Shown here: positions 57,204 to 64,000 of the stretch, one piece after another
How positions within the stretch are numbered: the stretch's first letter is position 1
How the letters are laid out: every line of letters starts with the position of its first letter
Source of the DNA: Mytilus californianus
Lineage: Eukaryota > Mollusca > Bivalvia > Mytilida > Mytilidae
Assembly: GCF_021869535.1 (NCBI RefSeq)
Contig: NW_026262593.1
Location: 52,378,318 to 52,442,317, forward strand
DNA: 64,000 bases
Direction of reading: 5' to 3'
Notes under the pieces: model-generated
The model's input: the letters and a program-made list of their open reading frames with translations, nothing else
Told to the model about the DNA's origin: nothing
Database searches by the model: none
Translations under genes and position numbers: made by a program

Positions 57204-57413
57204 TACTGTGGATTCGTTATTATTCGTTGGGTATCAATTTTCGTGGATTTCGTTGGTACAGGTAAACCGCGAATATAAATGTTCGATGAACTACACATTT
57301 TCTATAAGGATGTATGTAGATTTTGGCAAATCCACGAAATCAAATATCTACGAAAATGCAAGTTTTTCTCAATATACGAATATTGGTAACTATGAAAATC
57401 AATTAATCCGCAT
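57204..57413 (+). mobile_element. Palindromic 'ctgtggattc' MITE, copy 4
   Basis: It runs from TACTGTGGATTCGTTATTA to TCAATTAATCCGCA, in the same orientation as copy 3, and forms the other end of the insertion. Confidence 0.7.
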
Positions 57414-57429
57414 TATATAAAAATAAAAA

Positions 57430-57925
57430 ATGGAAAGCTGAAATCATCTCTTTTGTCTTAAAGTCAATGACCCTCAATGTCAATGTCTAGATATAAGTCA
57501 AAATATGAGGCAGACTTAATTGTATCTTTTGAAATCTTTATTTCAAGTTCGATGGGATAGATACGTTCGACATTGTCACCAAGTTGGGAATGTTTCAGTG
57601 AGATGAAATCATCTTAATAGCGGAATGCAAAGTTAAAGGATAATGCTAGCTTTTTTTTCGTATGTATGAAGTCTGCCTCGTATGAATGAAGGAACAAGCC
57701 GGCAAGAAGAGGAGCACAGTTCCGGCGTCACTAACGAGTCTTTTGTAGACGAAACGCACTTCTGGCATACAACATTTTAATCCTGGTATCTATGATGAGT
57801 TAATTGGTTCCCATTGGAATGTCGATTTTTTGTTATAAAGAAGCCTCCTTTAAACGCAACAAATGTGTGTCAATGGAGAAATCAATCATCTTGGTAATGG
57901 CAGTTTCAGAGAATTTTTTGTTTGA
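57430..57925 (-). pseudogene. Reverse-transcriptase relic, palm piece with stop in the YxDD motif
   Basis: In minus-strand order the pieces are FSETAITKMIDF (about 57900), IPMGTN (about 57810), FxHSYEADF (about 57690), NFAFRY-stop-DDF (about 57630), RIYPIELEIK, then DKRDDFSF (about 57440). The catalytic YxDD motif carries an in-frame stop. An 88-bp short repeat is inserted at 57724-57811. Confidence 0.7.
57724..57811 (-). mobile_element. 83-bp 'gtttcgtctacaaaagac' short repeat with 5-bp target duplication
   Basis: It is inserted in a reverse-transcriptase relic and bracketed by GTTCC (57719-57723 and 57807-57811). It matches 32385-32450 in reverse complement. Confidence 0.6.
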
Positions 57926-58300
57926 ATCGGAGTGTTTTTTTTTATTAGTTTTCTTTTATTACAAAGAATGATTTGTCCCTCCCTAAAATAAGATATTTGT
58001 ATCTACTATGAGCATTTTTTTATGAAACAAAGACCAATTCTTTATATTTGTACTTGTGTAAAGGGTAGACAAGTCCAATGATTTTATACCATTACAAGAG
58101 GTAAGTTGAAGAAAAGAGGAAAGAGACTTAGATTGTATGTAATCTAAAATATAAAAATAAAATACAAAGTGTGCCGAGGTTAAATATGTTTGCAGGTGCC
58201 CATGCCTGTCCTAGCGGGGGACAGTTTGTAACAACGCAGCGTAAGAACAAACTGAAAAATAATCAAAAAGGGCTTGACTCATCAGATCGATACAAAGAAC

Positions 58301-58648
58301 AAAAAATACCAACAATACTAAATACACAAAGTACCGACCTGAGAGTACTTGCAGTTACTGAAAGCTAGTTCAAAGCCCAAAACAACTTATAAAAAACAAT
58401 GCATCCAAGACAAAATACAAATCAGTACACATCCAATGGATTTAATGTAAAGACGCCATAAACTGTCGGGGCATCCCAAAAAATACCAACAATACTAAAT
58501 ACACAAAGTACCGACCTGAGAGTACTTGCAGTTACTGAAAGCTAGTTCAAAGCCCAAAACAACTTATAAAAACAATGCATCCAAGACAAAATACAAATCA
58601 GTACACATCCAATGGATTTAATGTAAAGACGCCATAAACTGTCGGGGC
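58301..58648 (+). repeat. Recent tandem duplication, about 172 bp x 2
   Basis: 58301-58472 and 58478-58648 are identical by eye apart from one A in a homopolymer. The period is 176 bp. The second copy ends exactly where the SINE begins. Confidence 0.85.
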
Positions 58649-58905
58649 CTCGGTGGCCGAGTGGTCTAAATAGTCGAACTACTGTATCATTAGCATGTCA
58701 ACACTGAGGTTGTGGGTTCAAACACTGCATGTGGCATGTGCGCTGGATTTCGATTTTAATTGACTAGGAGTGTCAGTTTTCCTACCGACGGTCAGTGATT
58801 CTTTCAGGGAACTCCGGCTTCCCCCTTTAATAACAACAGACCGCCACGAAAAAGCACAATAATACTGAAAGTGGCGTTAAACGCCAATCACCTTATCAAC
58901 CATAA
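58646..58905 (+). mobile_element. tRNA-derived SINE with a bivalve/deuterostome-type core
   Basis: The head GGGGCCTCGGTGGCCGAGTGG contains an A box (TGGCCGAGTGG), followed at the usual distance by a B box (GGGTTCAAACAC). The body carries the 'gaccgccacgaaa' and 'aaagtggcgttaaacgcc' blocks typical of broad-range mollusc SINEs. RNA polymerase III would transcribe an active copy. It abuts a fresh tandem duplication at its 5' end. Confidence 0.75.
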
Positions 58906-58909
58906 ACAA

Positions 58910-60385
58910 AAATAAGACCATGTACAATGCAAATATATAAGTAGAATCGTAAATATTTATACTGTGTAGCAATACATACATGCATTTAGTTATGTTTTAA
59001 TTTATCTACCTAGTCGGAATAGAATGAACATCAGGTGCAACAACATTTTCACAGCAATGGTTTATTTGATTGTTTTCAGTTTATACCTGGACAGATATTG
59101 ACGGATCAAGAATGCACTTGTGAAAGCGAAAAACGCACTTTCTGTGAATAAAAAAAGTATAAATTGATGAATTTCCCTAGGACAATACCTTTAAAGGTTC
59201 CAGTATCCACGCCTGACAGGATATTTTACCAAAAAAAAAAGTATTTAATCTTAAATGACGTAATATTTTCTAGAGTCAATAATACCGTTCAAGACCCATA
59301 TGTTGTATGTCAATCGGATTACATAACAAAGTGCTTTCGTTTCAACGCAACACAGTTGTTTTAAGTTTATCTTCTTCGATAAACCTTCATATCAATATAG
59401 TTGTAGATTAAAAACCAAGTCAACGTAAGTAAAAAAGATTTAATTCTGCAGTAGGAAAAACAATATATATATTTTTTTAGAATTCCTAATATTTGCAATT
59501 GAACATAATAGTTATACATATTGTATGCACAATATTTCAGATCTTATAAGGAACAATATAATACACAGGAAAAGATATACAACGGTTTAATACACAACCA
59601 TCAAATAATTAATTTAAGAACGTAATAATAACACAGCTAAAATAGTTTGATACAGAGCAGGATATGATTGCAAGAAAAAGGTTGCTTTGATAGATAGTAC
59701 ATATTTTTGTTTTATACAACGCAAGGTGTCTGTTGTAAATGTTGTTATTATGATAATAAGGGAGTCCTGGGGTTCCATCACTTGTCTACCTATTGAGTTC
59801 TTTATTTTTATTTTTTTTATTAGCAACTTTTCTTTTACATAATTAGTTAGTGCTATCATATTCGTTTTCCAATTATAATTTGCTTCTATACATATAGAAT
59901 TTTGTTTACAGAATTATTAAGTTTATTATGTAATTTTTTTCGATTTTCGTTAGATTATCAAATAAAACCAAATCTATATTTAAAATTATTTCTATTTTTT
60001 CAAATATGCAAGAGTTATTGTCCTCTCATAGTTTTGATATATACGGACCAGTTCAGAATATATGTTCTATTGCTTCGGCCAATACCTGAATACACACCCA
60101 AAACTGCACTTATTTGCATCTGTCACTTTTAATTTGAATAGCAACTCGTTCTTGCCTTGAATTCGCTGTATTATTCTGTATTGAAAACCACTGCAGTTTT
60201 AATGGTTTTAATATATTGATATTAATTTTCTAGACAGAACTGAAACCATAAAAATCGAATCTTAAATAAAACTAGAATAATGCGGTCTAGTGATGATGGA
60301 CACTTCCCCGATTGCACAAATACCCCTTAAACAGTTATTTCCAGAACTATCTTAATTTGATATGTAATTTAGGATCCATGGCATT
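58910..60385. other. No gene recognised
   Basis: AT-rich. The ORFs at 59164-59364, 59614-59859 and 59902-60132 have no recognisable motif. 'attttctagacagaactgaaacca' near 60228 resembles part of the local duplication at 23 and 24.8 kb. Confidence 0.4.
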
Positions 60386-60389
60386 TTGT

Positions 60390-61070
60390 TTAAATTTAAA
60401 ATTGGTCAAGAGGTACTTCAATTGTCATCCAGAAACCATTGAAATAACTAATTTTGATGTAACTATTACAGCGGCATATTTCTGAACAGTAAACGTATAC
60501 AATCATCGAAATATAATTTGACTTGTATTTAATTGTCCCTGACACTGTGTTCAAGTTTTGAAATATTTGATAAAGCAGTATTATCATTATCATTCTGAAA
60601 TCAAATAAAACCCATTGTTAAGATAAATAAGGGGAATAAATTTTTAACGGTCAATTTCAAAATTATCCCAAATCAAACTTGATCTGTAATTTATGGTTAA
60701 TAAACTCATCAATGTCATTGTATTCAAAATTTAAAAGATTAAGTCAGATTGTTCTTTAACTATCACCTGGAAATAACACAAATTTAATTTTTAGGTAACT
60801 AAGGGCATAACTCTTCAACGATAAATGTCAAATCCATAAGCTTGACCTGTATTGTATACTCAATACAATGACCTTGTGTTCAAGTTTAACAATATTTGAT
60901 TAATCAGTTATATCCGAAAAGAGAATCAGACGCAACTTCAAAGGTAAGTAAGGGATATAACTCTTGATAAGGTACATGTCTAAACCCTCAAAATCGAACG
61001 TGAACTTTATATTATGGTCTATGAAATTGTGTTAAAATTTCGAATTTCAAAAGATATGAAATATCACGCA
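60390..61070 (+). repeat. Degenerate tandem repeat of about 165 bp
   Basis: The blocks 'taagggcataactcttcaac', 'cttgacctgta' and 'gtgttcaagtttnaaaatatttgat' recur about four times with heavy divergence. Confidence 0.5.
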
Positions 61071-61489
61071 TAACAGTGCTAGGGTCATCGGGATAATTTT
61101 TTGAAATACGTTCAGATAATTTGTATTACTAACTGATGTAATATCAGTAATTTAATCTTGGTTGCCATACTATTTATTAGCAGAGTACACTTTTCCAAGA
61201 TTCTTGTTAAAATCATTTCTAGTTTTAGAAGCACAGTATGTAAGTAAAAGGAAGCTGGTTTGGGTAGTATATGTGTTTTCCATATCTATGTGACTCTGGT
61301 TGTGAAAGAGAGGCAGAAAATAGCAAGGGATATTATAACTCGTAATTAAATGACAAATCCTAGCTTGGAATTATTGCAATTGGCTTTGAACTAGCTTTAC
61401 GTACTGTCATATAAATGCTTTTAGGTTAGTTTTGTTTGTGCTTTGTACCGATCTATTGAGTTAAGTCATTTGCTAATTTTTACAGTATT

Positions 61490-61862
61490 TTATTATGTTG
61501 TGCTGTTAGACAGCTGTCCCATGGTAGGGAGAATGTTGAACGCTCACAAGCATTTTTAACCCGCCACATTCTTTATGTGCCTGTCACAAGTCAGGAGCCT
61601 GTAATTCAGTGGTTGTCATTGGTTGATATCTGCAATATTTGTGTTTTCTAAATTTTATTGTTGTAAATTAGGACATTATTGTCTCGTTTGAATTGTTTTA
61701 AATTTTTCTTGGTGGGGCCTTTTATAGGCTTTTATAGCGGACTATACGGTAGGGATATTTCTTGTTGTTTGAGGCCGTATGGTGACCTATAACCGCTTAG
61801 ATCTACTTCATTTGAACTCTGTTGGATAGTTGTCCTATTGGCAATCATGCCACATCTCCTTG
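61490..61862 (+). repeat. Common mussel dispersed repeat, long plus-strand copy
   Basis: It contains 'tgtgctgttagacagctg', 'cacaagtcaggagcctg', 'gaggccgtatggtgacc' and 'ggcaatcatgccacatct', in the same block order as 37650-38035. Confidence 0.65.
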
Positions 61863-61875
61863 ATTCATATATATA

Positions 61876-62095
61876 TATATATTGAAAACGCGATGAAAAA
61901 AAACGAAAAACGACGAAAAGACAAACAAAGTCTACAAAGTACAATATAGAAAACTAATGACAAAGCAACACGAATGCCAACAAAAACCGGGAATGATAGA
62001 TGCCCCAAGGAAATACTATTTAACACGTGACACCCGTTTTAAGGCTCATATAAGTACAAATTCATTGATAAGTCCTGTTTGGTAATGCCACATCC
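61876..62095 (+). repeat. 'aaagggacatgcaaactcata' dispersed repeat, copy 3
   Basis: It contains 'acaatatagaaaactaatga' and 'aagcaacacgaatgcc', more diverged than the others. It sits directly before the reverse-transcriptase relic at 62165. Confidence 0.5.
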
Positions 62096-62164
62096 GGAGG
62101 AAATATTGTTGTTATTTTCATTAGGACGAAATTTGGTTACAATTAGAAATCACCCGTCGTCATC

Positions 62165-62840
62165 TGTGAGCTAGATATTCCATAGCGGTCAACCAACTTA
62201 TGATGGCGTCCGCAAAAATTTCGAAGGGAATTCAACTTGGAATCCTTGGCTTACTAGCGTCTTTGTAAGCAGCAGCCCTCTATGAAGAAAATTTTGTCAG
62301 GAAATGCTAGCTCTGGAATATCGTTTCAACTGAGATATATTTATTATATATGTAGGCGTTTTGAATGTTGCTTCATAGAACGGAAAAGTTTACAACTGGA
62401 AAGCGGAAACGTCTTTTGTCGTAAAGTTTGATCCCAACCGACCCTCGCTATTAATGTCTATAAATGTCTGTCAAGATATGAAGTAGACTTAATTATATTT
62501 GTGGTATCATTTATATCAGGTTCGATGTGATGATGCGCTGAACATTGCCATCAAACGGATTTATTTAGTGATAGGACATCGTCTACATAGCGGAACGTGA
62601 AGTTAAGAGATAAAGCTAGCTTCTATTCGTTCTCCCTAAAAAGCTACTGTATGAAGTTTGTTATATATGAATAATGGAGCAAGTTGATAAAAAAAGTACA
62701 GCTGGTTCCCAAAGGAATGCCGATGTTTGTTGAAAACTATGTCCTGTAAACGTTACAAATACAAATGTACATGTATGTTATCAATTAAAAAATCATTTAT
62801 CTTGACAATGTCAGTTTCGGAGAATGTTTGTCGAGTGTTG
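62165..62840 (-). pseudogene. Reverse-transcriptase relic, contiguous copy of the same family
   Basis: In minus-strand order: FSETDIVKINDFLID (about 62820), IGIPLGTS (about 62710), FTFRYVDDVLSLNK (about 62600), TSYLDRHL (about 62480), then the region equivalent to the IRYSRAC block near 62330-62200. It is frameshifted throughout. It lacks the large insertion that splits the copy at 55-58 kb and so serves as a reference for that site. Confidence 0.65.
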
Positions 62841-63481
62841 TTCTTTTTATTTACATTATATTATTTTTCACTCAAAAACCAAGATATATGCTTCTACATT
62901 GGCTATTGTTTTTATGAAACAAAGTTCGATTTTTTTTCAATAATGCTAAAAATTTGGAAGGAAGAATACTTATATTGGGTAACAAATTCAAAGGTTTTTA
63001 CTATTGCAAGATGAAAGGGACTGATTGTATGTACTCTTACATATCTTCGGAATTTCTAAGTATCCACATCTGATTCAGACCGTCCCTAGAGTAAGCAGTT
63101 TCACAACAACCCTAAAACCGGGCTTTGATTGTTGATAAAATTGATTCATATAGTTTTGGAAGAGGTTTCATAGAGCACTTGGCAGCACAAACAATATAAC
63201 GCTTATGTAACTTATGTACAGCGAGAGAAGATCCAGTTCACGTAATGTGGTTTAAACACAAAGATGTTTGTGGGACTTTATCTGCGGGGACAACAACAAA
63301 TTTGTAATTGAGGTAGGACAAGTGCTAAGCTAACTTTAGGTCTTTCTAGATGGATGCAGTATGAGTGTTCTAAGACCCATTTAGTTTTTTAATTCTAATT
63401 TTTATCATTAACCCTTTCAGAAAGAGTATATACGTCTTTTTTGTGTGGTTAACCCATTGCCTTGAATAATCCATATCGATG

Positions 63482-63592
63482 CTAAACAATTTAATTTGTA
63501 GAAACATCAAGCATTATCTATCTAAGGAAGGAATGCTAAAGAGTTTAAATTTGTAGAAACATTAATCATTTTCTATCTAAGGGAGAATTCTA
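63482..63592 (+). repeat. Two-unit tandem repeat of about 54 bp
   Basis: 'ttgtagaaacatcaagcatt' and 'tctatctaagg' recur once with a few changes. Confidence 0.6.
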
Positions 63593-63671
63593 GATAATTC
63601 ATTTTTTATTTAGAACTTTCATGATTTGAACGTTTTGATTGGCATACTTGTACTTCACCATTTCAAATGGT

Positions 63672-64000
63672 TCAATAAAGGACAGGCGAAAGATACAAAA
63701 GGGACACTAAACTGATTAGTCGAAAACGAACTGAGAATGCCATGGCAAAAAAGAAAAAGGACAAAAAAAAACAAACAACAGTACACAAAACACGAAGTAG
63801 AAAACTAGAGACTGAGCAATAAAAATCCCACAAAAAGTAAGGGTTAATCTCATGTGCTCCGGGAGGGTAAACAGATCCTGCTCTTTATGTGACACCTGTC
63901 GTGGTCCTCATGCTAGTACAAACCCGGTGTGATAAGTCAAAATCCGTAGGCCACATCCGAGAAAAAGAGGACCGGATTATGTTTACGACTTTTCGTCATC
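63672..64000 (+). repeat. 'aaagggacatgcaaactcata' dispersed repeat, copy 4, cut by the window end
   Basis: The most complete copy: 'aaagggacactaaactgatt', 'gaatgccatggcaaaaaag', 'ctcatgtgctccgggagggt', 'cacctgtcgtggtcctcat'. Confidence 0.65.

Noticed and set aside
58650-58735. tRNA gene
   Set aside because: A and B boxes are present but the ends do not pair into an acceptor stem, and the sequence runs into a SINE body. It is a SINE head.

Overview
The window reads as nuclear DNA of a bivalve mollusc, most likely a marine mussel of the Mytilus type. It is AT-rich, has spliceosomal introns, and is densely littered with short dispersed repeats of the kind that fill mussel genomes: the block ending in 'ttgtctcattggcaatcatacc', the 'gtttcgtctacaaaagac' block, a palindromic element starting 'ctgtggattc', and a tRNA-derived SINE with a deuterostome/bivalve-type body. 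The species call is an inference from recognising these repeats; nothing here was searched against a database. There are no bacterial-style genes, rRNAs or functional tRNAs, and nearly all short ORFs are chance ORFs or repeat relics.

Genes. (1) A five-coding-exon plus-strand gene (5807-15495) encodes an intact 237-residue protein. Splice phases agree at every junction. I do not recognise the protein. Its second intron opens directly into a 24-copy, 20-bp minisatellite, and most copies repeat the exon's own 5' splice site. (2) Two intact profilin genes lie 10 kb apart in the same direction (31308-31727 and 41667-42089). Each has its whole coding region in one exon preceded by a conserved 3' splice site. 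(3) A single minus-strand exon at 50506-50596 matches the sialin/SLC17 transporter family but has no visible partner exons.

Mobile DNA makes up most of the rest. At 25.49-28.85 kb is a tyrosine-recombinase (DIRS/Ngaro-like) retroelement remnant. It is bounded by 64-bp direct repeats, has lost its reverse transcriptase, and has a MULE-type DNA transposon with 41-bp terminal inverted repeats inserted in its gag gene. Two foldback-like elements, whose long inverted arms are made of degenerate tandem repeats, lie at 35.53-39.04 and 44.36-46.51 kb. Between and around the profilins are several palindromes of 90-190 bp. A 397-bp TTAA-ended MITE occurs three times, one copy sitting at a site whose MITE-free counterpart is preserved in a nearby duplicate. 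Decayed LINE and other reverse-transcriptase fragments lie at 4.5, 17.2, 25.2, 55.3-57.9 and 62.2-62.8 kb.

Layout: 0-2.3 kb, AT-rich tandem repeats and dispersed repeats; 2.5-16.3 kb, the five-exon gene and its introns; 16.5-25.5 kb, repeats, a SINE and a local duplication; 25.5-28.9 kb, the nested YR/MULE element; 29-31 kb, degenerate tandem repeats; 31.3-42.4 kb, the two profilins enclosing a foldback element and palindromes; 43-52 kb, the second foldback element, the SLC17-like exon and MITEs; 52-64 kb, tandem repeats and retroelement relics. The genes show no functional link to one another, as expected in a metazoan intergenic landscape. I did not find a new defence or biosynthetic system. 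The most unusual structures are the splice-site minisatellite, the foldback elements and the nested transposons.
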